From NCBI GenBank assembly GCA_036971475.1, contig JBAIZL010000008.1, forward strand, positions 30,872,219 through 30,936,218: a stretch of 64,000 nucleotides of DNA. Reading direction: 5' to 3'. Origin of the DNA: Prosapia bicincta (Eukaryota > Arthropoda > Insecta > Hemiptera > Cercopidae). Below the pieces are notes generated by a model. The model ran no database searches, was not told where the DNA came from, and saw nothing but the letters and a program-made list of their open reading frames with translations. Both the position numbers and the translations under genes were made by a program. Shown one piece after another: positions 25,081 to 37,165 of the stretch; the stretch's first letter is position 1; every line of letters starts with the position of its first letter.

Positions 25081-28000
25081 TGCATTTTTTATAGAGCAAA
25101 TATATGACAATTGCGATAGCTCCTATAATACTTATTATAGATCAATTCTAAGTGCACAATGCGAATCTATGGTCGATTCTGCGTTTATTATGCCTTTTAA
25201 ATGAGAAATCCATTTTTTGTAGAAATCGCAAAATCCATGAACTATAATTCATGCATTTTTTTTAGAGCAAATATATGACAATTGCGATAGCTCCTATAAC
25301 ACTTAATATAGATCAATTCTAAGTGCACAATGCGAATCTATGGTCGATTCTGCGTTTATTATGCCTTTTAAATGAGAAATCCTTTTTTTGTAGAAATCGC
25401 AAAATCCATGAATTATAATTCATGCATTTTTTATAGAGCAAATATATGACAATTGCCATAGCTCCTATAATACTTATTATAGTTCAATTCTAAGTGCACA
25501 ATGCGAATCTAATGTCGATTCTGCGTTTATTATGCCTTTTAAATGAGAAATCCATTTTTTGTAGAAATCGCAAAATCCATGAACTATAATTCATGCATTT
25601 TTTTTAGAGCATATATATGACAATTGCGATATCTCCTATAATACTGATTATAGATCAATTCTAAGTGCACAATGCGAATCTATGGTCGATTCTGCGTTTA
25701 TTATGCCTTTTAAATGAGAAATCCATTTTTTGTAGAAATCGCAAAATCCATGAACTATAATTCATGCATTTTTTTTAGAGCAAATATATGACAATTGCGA
25801 TAGCTTCTATAATACTGATTATAGATCAATTCTAAGTGCACAATGCGAATCTATGGTCGATTTTGCGTTTATTATGCCTTTTAAATGAGAAATCCATTTT
25901 TTGTAGAAATCGCAAAATCCATGAACTATAATTCATGCATTTTTTTTAGAGTAAATATATGACAATTGCGACAGCTCCTATAATACTTATTATAGATCAA
26001 TTCTAAGTGCACAATGCGAATCTATAGTCGATTTTGCGTTTATTATGCCTTTTAAATGAGAAATCCATTTTTTGTAGAAATCGCAAAATCCATGAACTAT
26101 AATTCATGCATTTTTTTTAGAGCAAATATATGACAATTGCGATAGCTCCTATAATACTTATTATAGATCAATTCTAAGTGCACAATGCGAATCTATGGTC
26201 GATTCTGCGTTTATTATGCCTTTTAAATGAGAAATCCATTTTTTGTAGAATCACAAAATCCATGAACTATAATTCATGCATTTTTTTTAGAGCAAATATA
26301 TGACAATTGCGATAACTCCTATAAAAATTATTATAGATCAATTCTAAGTGCACAATGCGAATCTATGGTCGATTTTGCGTTTATTTAGCCTTTTAAATGA
26401 GAAATCCTTTTTTGTAGAAATCGCAAAATCCATGAACTATAATTCATGCATTTTTTTTAGAGCAAATATATGACAATTGCGATAGCTCCTATAATACTTA
26501 TTATAGATCAATTCTAAGTGCACAATGCGAATCTATAGTCGATTCTGCGTTTATTATGCCTTTTAAATGAGAAATGCATTTTTTGCAGAAATCACAAAAT
26601 CCATGAACTATAATTCATGCATTTTTTTTAGAGCAAATATATGACAATTGCGATAACTCCTATAAAAATTATTATAGATCAATTCTAAGTGCACAATGCG
26701 AATCTATGGTCGATTCTGCGTTTATTATGCCTTTTAAATGAGAAATCCATTTTTTGCAGAAATCACAAAATCCATGAACTATAATTCATGCATTTTTTTT
26801 AGAGCAAATATATGACAATTGCGATAGCTCCTATAATACTTATTATAGATCAATTCTAAGTGCACAATGCGAATCTATGGTCGATTCTGCGTTTATTATG
26901 CCTTTTAAATGAGAAATCCTTTTTTTGTAGAAATCGCAAAATCCATGAACTATAATTCATGCATTTTTTTTAAAGCAAATATATGACAATTGCGATAGCT
27001 CCTATAATACTTATTATAGATCAATTCTAAGTGCACAATGCGAATCTATGGTCGATTCTGCGTTTATTATGCCTTTTAAATGAGAAATCCATTTTTTGTA
27101 GAAATCACAAAATCCATGAACTATAATTCATGCATTTTTTTTAGAGCAAATATATGACAATTGCGATAGCTCCTATAATACTTATTATAGATCAATTCTA
27201 AGTGCACAATGCGAATCTATGGTCGATTCTGCGTTTATTATGCCTTTTAAATGAGAAATGCATTTTTTGTAGAAATCGCAAAATCCATGAACTATAATTC
27301 ATGCATTTTTTTTAGAGCAAATATATGACAATTGCGATAGCTCCTATAATACTTATTATAGATCAATTCTAAGTGCACAATGCGAATCTATGGTCGATTC
27401 TGCGTTTATTATGCCTTTTAAATGAGAAATCCATTTTTTGTAGAAATCACAAAATCCATGAACTATAATTCATGCATTTTTTTTAGAGCAAATATATGAC
27501 AATTGCGATAGCTCCTATAATACTTATTATAGATCAATTCTAAGTGCACAATGCGAATCTATGGTCAATTCTGCGTTTATTATGCCTTTTAAATGAGAAA
27601 TGCATTTTTTGCAGAAATCACAAAATCCATGAACTATAATTCATGCATTTTTTTTAGAGCAAATATATGACAATTGCGATAACTCCTATAAAAATTATTA
27701 TAGATCAATTCTAAGTGCACAATGCGAATCTATGGTCGATTCTGCGTTTATTATGCCTTTTAAATGAGAAATCCATTTTTTGCAGAAATCACAAAATCCA
27801 TGAACTATAATTCATGCATTTTTTTTAGAGCAAATATATGACAATTGCGATAGCTCCTATAATACTTATTATAGATCAATTCTAAGTGCACAATGCAAAT
27901 CTATGGTCGATTCTGCGTTTATTATGCCTTTTAAATGAGAAATCCTTTTTTGTAGAAATCGCAAAATCCATGAACTATAATTTATGCATTTTTTTTAGAG

Positions 28001-30548
28001 CAAATATATGACAATTGCGATAGCTCCTATAATACTTATTATAGATCAATTCTAAGTGCACAATGCGAATCTATGGTCGATTTTGCGTTTATTATGCCTT
28101 TTAAATGAGAAATCCTTTTTTGTAGAAATCGCAAAATCCATGAACTATAATTTATGCATTTTTTTTAGAGCAAATATATGACAATTGCCATAGCTCCTAT
28201 AATACTTATTATAGTTCAATTCTAAGTGCACAATGCGAATCTATGGTCGATTCTGCGTTTATTATGCCTTTTAAATGAGAAATCCATTTTTTGTAGAAAT
28301 CGCAAAATCCATGAACTATAATTCATGCATTTTTTTAGAGCAAATATATGACAATTGCGATAGCTCCTATAATACTTATTATAGATAAATTCTAAGTGCA
28401 CAATGCGAATCTATGGTCGATTTTGCGTTTATTATGCCTTTTAAATGAGAAATCCTTTTTTGTAGAAATCGCAAAATCCATGAACTATAATTTATGCATT
28501 TTTTTTAGAGCAAATATATGACAATTGCGATAGCTCCTATAATACTTATTATAGATCAATTCTAAGTGCACAATGCGAATCTATGGTCGATTCTGCGTTT
28601 ATTATGCCTTTTAAATGAGAAATCCATTTTTTGTAGAAATCGCAAAATCCATGAACTATAATTCATGCATTTTTTCTAGAGCAAATATATGACAGTTGCG
28701 ATAGCTCCTATAATACTTAATATAGATCAATTCTAAGTGCACAATGCGAATCTATGGTCGATTCTGCGTTTATTATGCCTTTTAAATGAGAAATCCATTT
28801 TTTGTAGAAATCGCAAAATCCATGAAATATAATTCATGCATTTTTTTTAGAGCAATATATGACAATTGCCATAGCTCCTATAATATTTATTATAGATCAA
28901 TTCTAAGTGCACAATGCGAATCTATGGTCGATTCTGCGTTTATTATGCCTTTTAAATGAGAAATCCATTTTTTGTAGAAATCGAAAAATCCATGAACTAT
29001 AATTCATGCATTTTTTTTAGAGCAAATATATGACAATTGCGATAGCTCTTATAATACTTAATATAGATCAATTCTAAGTGCACAATGCGAATCTATGGTC
29101 GATTCTGCGTTTATTATGCCTTTTAAATGAGAAATCCATTTTTTGTAGAAATCGCAAAATCCATGAATTATAATTCATGCATTTTTTATAGAGCAAATAT
29201 ATGACAATTGCCATAGCTCCTATAATACTTATTATAGATCAATTCTAAGTGCACAATGCGAATCTATGGTTGAATCTGGGTTAATTATGCCTTTTAAATG
29301 AGAAATCCTTTTTTTTGTAGAAATCGCAAAATCCATGAACTATAATTCATGCATTTTTTTTAAAGCAACTATATGGCAATTGCGATAGCTCCTATAATAC
29401 TTATTATAGATCAATTCTAAGTGCACAATGCGAATCTATGGTCGATTCTGCGTTTATTATGCCTTTTAAATGAGAAATCCATTTCTTGTAGAAATCGCAA
29501 AATCCATGAACTATAATTCATGCATTTTTTTTTTTTGCATATATATGACAATTGCGATAGCTCCTATAATAATTATTATAGATCAATTCTAAGTGCACAA
29601 TGCGAATCTATGGTCGATTCGGCGTTTATTATGCCTTTTAAATGAGAAATCCATTTTTTGTAGAAATCTCAAAATCCATGAACTATAATTCATGCATTTT
29701 TTAGAGCAAATATATGACAATTGCGATAGCTCCTATAATACTTATTATAGATCAATTCTAAGTGCACAATGCGAATCTATGGTCGATTCTGCGTTTATTA
29801 TGCCTTTTAAATGAGAAATCCATTTTTTGTAGAAGTCGCAAAATCCATGAACTATAATTCATGCATTTTTTTTAGAGCAAATATATGACAATTGCGATAA
29901 CTCCTATAATAATTATTATAGATCAATTCTAAGTGCACAATGCGAATCTATGGTCGATTCTGCGTTTATTATGCCTTTTAAATGAGAAATCCTTTTTTGT
30001 AGAAATCGCAAAATCCATGAACTATAATTTATGCATTTTTTTTAGAGCAAATATATGACAATTGCGATAGCTCCTATAATACTTATTATAGATCAATTCT
30101 AAGTGCACAATGCGAATCTATGGTCGATTCTGCGTTTATTATGCCTTTTAAATGAGAAATCCATTTTTTGTAGAAATCGCAAAATCCATGAACTATAATT
30201 CATGCATTTTTTTTTTGAGCAAATATATGACAATTGCGATAGCTCCTAAAATACTTAATATAGATCACTTCTAAGTGCACAATGCGAATCTATGGTCGAT
30301 TCTGCGTTTATTATGCCTTTTAAATGAGAAATCCATTTTTTGTAGAAATCGCAAAATCCATGAACTATATAATTCATGCATTTTTTTTAGAGCAAATATA
30401 TGACAATTGCGATAGCTCCTATAATACTTAATATAAATCAATTGTAAGTGCACAATGCGAATCTATGATCGATTCTGCGTTTATTATGCCTTTTAAATGA
30501 GAAATCCATTTTATGTAGAAATCGCAAAATCCGTGAACTATAATACAT
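25081..30548 (+). repeat. 7.5-kb tandem duplication, copy 2 (one 12-mer shorter)
   Basis: This is the second copy of 17565-25080, shorter by one 2048-bp unit. Private changes include T8 in place of T9 near 27829 and TATATGGCAATTGC near 29369. Like copy 1 it ends with the rare series T9-GAGC, CCTAAAATACTTAATATAGATCAC, the 2-bp insertion GAACTATATAATTC, TATGATCG, TTTTATGTAG, CCGTGAAC and TAATACATGC (24.74-25.08 kb and 30.21-30.55 kb). Confidence 0.85.
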
Positions 30549-30970
30549 GCATTTTTTATAGAGCAAATATATGACAATTGCCATAGCTCCTATAAAAATT
30601 ATTATAGATCAATTCTAAGTGCACAATGCGAATCTATGGTCGATTCTGCGTTTATTATGCCTTTTAAATGAGAAATCCATTTTTTGCAGAAATCACAAAA
30701 TCCATGAACTATAATTCATGCATTTTTTTTAGAGCAAATATATGACAATTGCGATAGCTCCTATAATACTTATTATAGATCAATTCTAAGTGCACAATGC
30801 GAATCTATGGTCGATTCTGCGTTTATTATGCCTTTTAAATGAGAAATCCATTTTTTGTAGAAATCGCAAAATCCATGAACTATAATTCATGCATTTTTTT
30901 TAGAGCAAATATATGACAATTGCGATAACTCCTATAAAAATTATTATAGATCAATTCTAAGTGCACAATG
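30549..30970 (+). repeat. Junction monomers before the 13-monomer HOR
   Basis: Two to three monomers join the 7.5-kb duplicate to the next HOR. The first combines the T6-ATAGAG/GCCATAG start with the TATAAAAATTATTATAG form of dyad 1, a combination I noticed only here, so it may be a recombinant monomer at the junction. GCAGAAATCACAAAA follows at about 30686. Confidence 0.6.
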
Positions 30971-32977
30971 CAAATCTATGGTCGATTCTGCGTTTATTAT
31001 GCCTTTTAAATGAGAAATCCTTTTTTGTAGAAATCGCAAAATCCATGAACTATAATTTATGCATTTTTTTTAGAGCAAATATATGACAATTGCGATAGCT
31101 CCTATAATACTTATTATAGATCAATTCTAAGTGCACAATGCGAATCTATGGTCGATTTTGCGTTTATTATGCCTTTTAAATGAGAAATCCTTTTTTGTAG
31201 AAATCGCAAAATCCATGAACTATAATTTATGCATTTTTTTTAGAGCAAATATATGACAATTGCCATAGCTCCTATAATACTTATTATAGTTCAATTCTAA
31301 GTGCACAATGCGAATCTATGGTCGATTCTGCGTTTATTATGCCTTTTAAATGAGAAATCCATTTTTTGTAGAAATCGCAAAATCCATGAACTATAATTCA
31401 TGCATTTTTTTTAGAGCAAATATATGACAATTGCGATAGCTCCTATAATACTTATTATAGATAAATTCTAAGTGCACAATGCGAATCTATGGTCGATTTT
31501 GCGTTTATTATGCCTTTTAAATGAGAAATCCTTTTTTGTAGAAATCGCAAAATCCATGAACTATAATTTATGCATTTTTTTTAGAGCAAATATATGACAA
31601 TTGCGATAGCTCCTATAATACTTATTATAGATCAATTCTAAGTGCACAATGCGAATCTATGGTCGATTCTGCGTTTATTATGCCTTTTAAATGAGAAATC
31701 CATTTTTTGTAGAAATCGCAAAATCCATGAACTATAATTCATGCATTTTTTCTAGAGCAAATATATGACAGTTGCGATAGCTCCTATAATACTTAATATA
31801 GATCAATTCTAAGTGCACAATGCTAATCTATGGTCGATTCTGCGTTTATTATGCCTTTTAAATGAGAAATCCATTTTTTGTAGAAATCGCAAAATCCATG
31901 AAATATAATTCATGCATTTTTTTTAGAGCAATATATGACAATTGCCATAGCTCCTATAATATTTATTATAGATCAATTCTAAGTGCACAATGCGAATCTA
32001 TGGTCGATTCTGCGTTTATTATGCCTTTTAAATGAGAAATCCATTTTTTGTAGAAATCGAAAAATCCATGAACTATAATTCATGCATTTTTTTTAGAGCA
32101 AATATATGACAATTGCGATAGCTCTTATAATACTTAATATAGATCAATTCTAAGTGCACAATGCGAATCTATGGTCGATTCTGCGTTTATTATGCCTTTT
32201 AAATGAGAAATCCATTTTTTGTAGAAATCGCAAAATCCATGAATTATAATTCATGCATTTTTTATAGAGCAAATATATGACAATTGCCATAGCTCCTATA
32301 ATACTTATTATAGATCAATTCTAAGTGCACAATGCGAATCTATGGTCGAATCTGGGTTAATTATGCCTTTTAAATGAGAAATCCTTTTTTTGTAGAAATC
32401 GCAAAATCCATGAACTATAATTCATGCATTTTTTTTAAAGCAACTATATGACAATTGCGATAGCTCCTATAATAGTTATTATAGATCAATTCTAAGTGCA
32501 CAATGCGAATCTATGGTCGATTCTGCGTTTATTATGCCTTTTAAATGAGAAATCCATTTTTTGTAGAAATCGCATAATCCATGAACTATAATTCATGCAT
32601 TTTTTTTTTTGCATATATATGACAATTGCGATAGCTCCTGTAATAATTATTATAGATCAATTCTAAGTGCACAATGCGAATCTATGGTCGATTCGGCGTT
32701 TATTATGCCTTTTAAATGAGAAATCCATTTTTTGTAGAAATCTCAAAATCCATGAACTATAATTCATGCATTTTTTAGAGCAAATATATGACAATTGCGA
32801 TAGCTCCTATAATACTTATTATAGATCAATTCTAAGTGCACAATGCGAATCTATGGTCGATTCTGCGTTTATTATGCCTTTTAAATGAGAAATCCATTTT
32901 TTGCAGAAATCACAAAATCCATGAACTATAATTCATGCATTTTTTTTAGAGCAAATATATGACAATTGCGATAGCTC

Positions 32978-32995
32978 CTATAATACTTATTATAG
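32978..32995. other. Dyad 1: 8-bp inverted repeat in the monomer
   Basis: The sequence CTATAATA-CT-TATTATAG has perfectly complementary 8-bp arms around a 2-nt core. It recurs once per monomer. Core variants seen across the array are CT, GT, AT (the last gives a perfect palindrome), and arm variants include CTTAATATAG, CTGATTATAG and AAAATTATTATAG, which each weaken one arm. It is the most variable part of the monomer. A cruciform or a homodimeric protein site are both possible; neither is shown by sequence alone. Confidence 0.85.
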
Positions 32996-33017
32996 ATCAA
33001 TTCTAAGTGCACAATGC

Positions 33018-33034
33018 GAATCTATGGTCGATTC
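33018..33034. other. Dyad 3: 5-bp inverted repeat in the conserved half
   Basis: GAATC and GATTC flank the 7-nt spacer TATGGTC. The stem can be extended by two more pairs (GC outside GAATC with GC outside GATTC) if one T is bulged. It sits within the least variable part of the monomer. Some copies break it (GGTCTATTC, for example near 42920 and 43600) and a recurrent variant changes the flank to GATTCGACG. The short arms make this weaker than dyads 1 and 2. Confidence 0.55.
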
Positions 33035-33090
33035 TGCGTTTATTATGCCTTTTAAATGAGAAATCCATTTTTTGTAGAAATCGCAAAATC

Positions 33091-33108
33091 CATGAACTAT
33101 AATTCATG
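33091..33108. other. Dyad 2: 6-bp inverted repeat in the monomer
   Basis: CATGAA-CTATAA-TTCATG has perfect 6-bp arms around a 6-nt spacer, directly upstream of the T8 tract. Spacer variants include TTATAA (perfect 18-bp palindrome), ATATAA and ACATAA, all of which keep both arms. A common variant in 20-38 kb, TTTATG in place of TTCATG, breaks one pair. Confidence 0.8.
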
Positions 33109-33187
33109 CATTTTTTTTAGAGCAAATATATGACAATTGCGATAACTCCTATAAAAATTATTATAGATCAATTCTAAGTGCACAATG

Positions 33188-35404
33188 CAAATCTATGGTC
33201 GATTCTGCGTTTATTATGCCTTTTAAATGAGAAATCCTTTTTTGTAGAAATCGCAAAATCCATGAACTATAATTTATGCATTTTTTTTAGAGCAAATATA
33301 TGACAATTGCGATAGCTCCTATAATACTTATTATAGATCAATTCTAAGTGCACAATGCGAATCTATGGTCGATTTTGCGTTTATTATGCCTTTTAAATGA
33401 GAAATCTTTTTTTGTAGAAATCGCAAAATCCATGAACTATAATTTATGCATTTTTTTTAGAGCAAATATATGACAATTGCCATAGCTCCTATAATACTTA
33501 TTATAGTTCAATTCTAAGTGCACAATGCGAATCTATGGTCGATTCTGCGTTTATTATGCCTTTTAAATGAGAAATCCATTTTTTGTAGAAATCGCAAAAT
33601 CCATGAACTATAATTCATGCATTTTTTTTAGAGCAAATATATGACAATTGCGATAGCTCCTATAATACTTATTATAGATAAATTCTAAGTGCACAATGCG
33701 AATCTATGGTCGATTTTGCGTTTATTATGCCTTTTAAATGAGAAATCCTTTTTTGTAGAAATCGCAAAATCCATGAACTATAATTTATGCATTTTTTTTA
33801 GAGCAAATATATGACAATTGCGATAGCTCCTATAATACTTATTATAGATCAATTCTAAGTGCACAATGCGAATCTATGGTCGATTCTGCGTTTATTATGC
33901 CTTTTAAATGAGAAATCCATTTTTTGTAGAAATCGCAAAATCCATGAACTATAATTCATGCATTTTTTCTAGAGCAAATATATGACAGTTGCGATAGCTC
34001 CTATAATACTTAATATAGATCAATTCTAAGTGCACAATGCTAATCTATGGTCGATTCTGCGTTTATTATGCCTTTTAAATGAGAAATCCATTTTTTGTAG
34101 AAATCGCAAAATCCATGAAATATAATTCATGCATTTTTTTTAGAGCAATATATGACAATTGCCATAGCTCCTATAATATTTATTATAGATCAATTCTAAG
34201 TGCACAATGCGAATCTATGGTCGATTCTGCGTTTATTATGCCTTTTAAATGAGAAATCCATTTTTTGTAGAAATCGAAAAATCCATGAACTATAATTCAT
34301 GCATTTTTTTTAGAGCAAATATATGACAATTGCGATAGCTCTTATAATACTTAATATAGATCAATTCTAAGTGCACAATGCGAATCTATGGTCGATTCTG
34401 CGTTTATTATGCCTTTTAAATGAGAAATCCATTTTTTGTAGAAATCGCAAAATCCATGAATTATAATTCATGCATTTTTTATAGAGCAAATATATGACAA
34501 TTGCCATAGCTCCTATAATACTTATTATAGATCAATTCTAAGTGCACAATGCGAATCTATGGTCGAATCTGGGTTAATTATGCCTTTTAAATGAGAAATC
34601 CTTTTTTTGTAGAAATCGCAAAATCCATGAACTATAATTCATGCATTTTTTTTAAAGCAACTATATGACAATTGCGATAGCTCCTATAATAGTTATTATA
34701 GATCAATTCTAAGTGCACAATGCGAATCTATGGTCGATTCTGCGTTTATTATGCCTTTTAAATGAGAAATCCATTTTTTGTAGAAATCGCATAATCCATG
34801 AACTATAATTCATGCATTTTTTTTTTTGCATATATATGACAATTGCGATAGCTCCTATAATAATTATTATAGATCAATTCTAAGTGCACAATGCGAATCT
34901 ATGGTCGATTCGGCGTTTATTATGCCTTTTAAATGAGAAATCCATTTTTTGTAGAAATCTCAAAATCCATGAACTATAATTCATGCATTTTTTAGAGCAA
35001 ATATATGACAATTGCGATAGCTCCTATAATACTTATTATAGATCAATTCTAAGTGCACAATGCGAATCTATGGTCGATTCTGCGTTTATTATGCCTTTTA
35101 AATGAGAAATCCATTTTTTGCAGAAATCACAAAATCCATGAACTATAATTCATGCATTTTTTTTAGAGCAAATATATGACAATTGCGATAGCTCCTATAA
35201 TACTTATTATAGATCAATTCTAAGTGCACAATGCGAATCTATGGTCGATTCTGCGTTTATTATGCCTTTTAAATGAGAAATCCATTTTTTGTAGAAATCG
35301 CAAAATCCATGAACTATAATTCATGCATTTTTTTTAGAGCAAATATATGACAATTGCGATAACTCCTATAAAAATTATTATAGATCAATTCTAAGTGCAC
35401 AATG
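33188..35404 (+). repeat. 13-monomer higher-order repeat, unit 2 (2217 bp)
   Basis: It repeats unit 1 at an exact 2217-bp offset with only scattered single-base differences, for example AAATCTTTTTTTG near 33405. All 13 monomers are in the same order. Confidence 0.9.
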
Positions 35405-37165
35405 CAAATCTATGGTCGATTCTGCGTTTATTATGCCTTTTAAATGAGAAATCCTTTTTTGTAGAAATCGCAAAATCCATGAACTATAATTTATGCATTT
35501 TTTTTAGAGCAAATATATGACAATTGCGATAGCTCCTATAATACTTATTATAGATCAATTCTAAGTGCACAATGCGAATCTATGGTCGATTTTGCGTTTA
35601 TTATGCCTTTTAAATGAGAAATCCTTTTTTGTAGAAATCGTAAAATCCATGAACTATAATTTATGCATTTTTTTTAGAGCAAATATATGACAATTGCCAT
35701 AGCTCCTATAATACTTATTATAGTTCAATTCTAAGTGCACAATGCGAATCTATGGTCGATTCTGCGTTTATTATGCCTTTTAAATGAGAAATCCATTTTT
35801 TGTAGAAATCGCAAAATCCATGAACTATAATTCATGCATTTTTTTTAGAGCAAATATATGACAATTGCGATAGCTCCTATAATACTTATTATAGATAAAT
35901 TCTAAGTGCACAATGCGAATCTATGGTCGATTTTGCGTTTATTATGCCTTTTAAATGAGAAATCCTTTTTTGTAGAAATCGCAAAATCCATGAACTATAA
36001 TTTATGCATTTTTTTTAGAGCAAATATATGACAATTGCGATAGCTCCTATAATACTTATTATAGATCAATTCTAAGTGCACAATGCGAATCTATGGTCGA
36101 TTCTGCGTTTATTATGCCTTTTAAATGAGAAATCCATTTTTTGTAGAAATCGCAAAATCCATGAACTATAATTTATTTTTTTTTTTTAGAGCAAATATAT
36201 GACAATTGCGATAGCTCCTATAATACTTATTATAGATCAATTCTAAGTACACAATGCAAATCTATGGTCGATTCTGCGTTTATTATGCCTTTTAAATGAG
36301 AAATCCATTTTTTGTAGAAATCGCAAAATCCATGAAATATAATTCATGCATTTTTTTTAGAGCAATATATGACAATTGCCATAGCTCCTATAATATTTAT
36401 TATAGATCAATTCTAAGTGCACAATGCGAATCTATGGTCGATTCTGCGTTTATTATGCCTTTTAAATGAGAAATCCATTTTTTGTAGAAATCGAAAAATC
36501 CATGAACTATAATTCATGCATTTTTTTTAGAGCAAATATATGACAATTGCGATAGCTCTTATAATACTTAATATAGATCAATTCTAAGTGCACAATGCGA
36601 ATCTATGGTCGATTCTGCGTTTAATATGCCTTTTAAATGAGAAATCCATTTTTTGTAGAAATCGCAAAATCCATGAATTATAATTCATGCATTTTTTATA
36701 GAGCAAATATATGACAATTGCCATAGCTCCTATAATACTTATTATAGATCAATTCTAAGTGCACAATGCGAATCTATGGTCGAATCTGGGTTAATTATGC
36801 CTTTTAAATGAGAAATCCTTTTTTTGTAGAAATCGCATAATCCATGAACTATAATTCATGCATTTTTTTTTTGCATATATATGACAATTGCGATAGCTCC
36901 TATAATAATTATTATAGATCAATTCTAAGTGCACAATGCGAATCTATGGTCGATTCGGCGTTTATTATGCCTTTTAAATGAGAAATCCATTTTTTGTAGA
37001 AATCTCAAAATCCATGAACTATAATTCATGCATTTTTTAGAGCAAATATATGACAATTGCGATAGCTCCTATAATACTTATTATAGATCAATTCTAAGTG
37101 CACAATGCGAATCTATGGTCGATTCTGCGTTTATTATGCCTTTTAAATGAGAAATCCATTTTTTG
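35405..37165 (+). repeat. 13-monomer higher-order repeat, unit 3, partial and rearranged
   Basis: It follows the 2217-bp register from 35405, with two changes. At 36176-36187 the TGCA before the T tract is lost and a T12 run stands in its place, and the next monomer (about 36188-36358) is a different subtype with AGTACACAATGCAAATC in place of the GACAGTTGCG/TGCTAATC monomer; spacing is unchanged. Near 36826 one monomer (the AAAGCAACTATATG type) is missing. The unit ends near 37165, where GTAGAAGTCGC joins. Confidence 0.8.

Larger units (their letters stand above)
32948..33118 (+). repeat. Representative consensus-like monomer (171 bp)
   Basis: This copy has the commonest base at every position I compared, so it serves as the reference for monomer numbering: position 1 is the A of AGAGCAAATATATGAC and position 171 is the last T of the T8 tract. 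Landmarks by monomer position: CAATTG at 16-21, dyad 1 at 31-48, GTGCAC at 60-65, dyad 3 at 71-87, TTTTAAA at 103-109, T6 at 121-126, dyad 2 at 144-161, T8 at 164-171. It has five CpG (22, 70, 82, 90, 135). Longest open frames are too short to suggest coding. Confidence 0.95.
30971..33187 (+). repeat. 13-monomer higher-order repeat, unit 1 (2217 bp)
   Basis: Unit bounds are set at AATGCAAATC (CAAATC at 30971, 33188 and 35405). The order of markers is that of the 12-mer at 20-24 kb plus one additional consensus monomer, and GATAACTCCTATAAAAAT precedes the boundary. Differences from the 12-mer include TGCTAATC (about 31823), GGTCGAATCTGGG in place of GGTTGAATCTGGG, ATAATAGTTATT and GCATAATCC. 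CTGTAATAATT near 32638 is private to this unit. Confidence 0.9.

Noticed and set aside
32960..32995. Bacterial-type promoter in each monomer (ATGACA and TATAAT)
   Set aside because: The two boxes are only 14 nt apart, TATAAT is part of dyad 1, and there is no gene downstream. AT-rich repeats give such matches by chance.
32948..33118. Primate alpha satellite, suggested by the 171-bp length
   Set aside because: The sequence is not one I recognise as alpha satellite, and its consensus has neither CGGG nor CCCG, so it has no CENP-B box core. The length match is likely coincidental or set by nucleosome size.
33091..33118. Rho-independent terminator: dyad 2 followed by a T8 tract
   Set aside because: The dyad 2 stem has 6 mostly A/T pairs with a 6-nt loop, too weak for an intrinsic terminator, and there is no transcription unit. 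The eukaryotic-satellite context makes it irrelevant, although the arrangement is regular.
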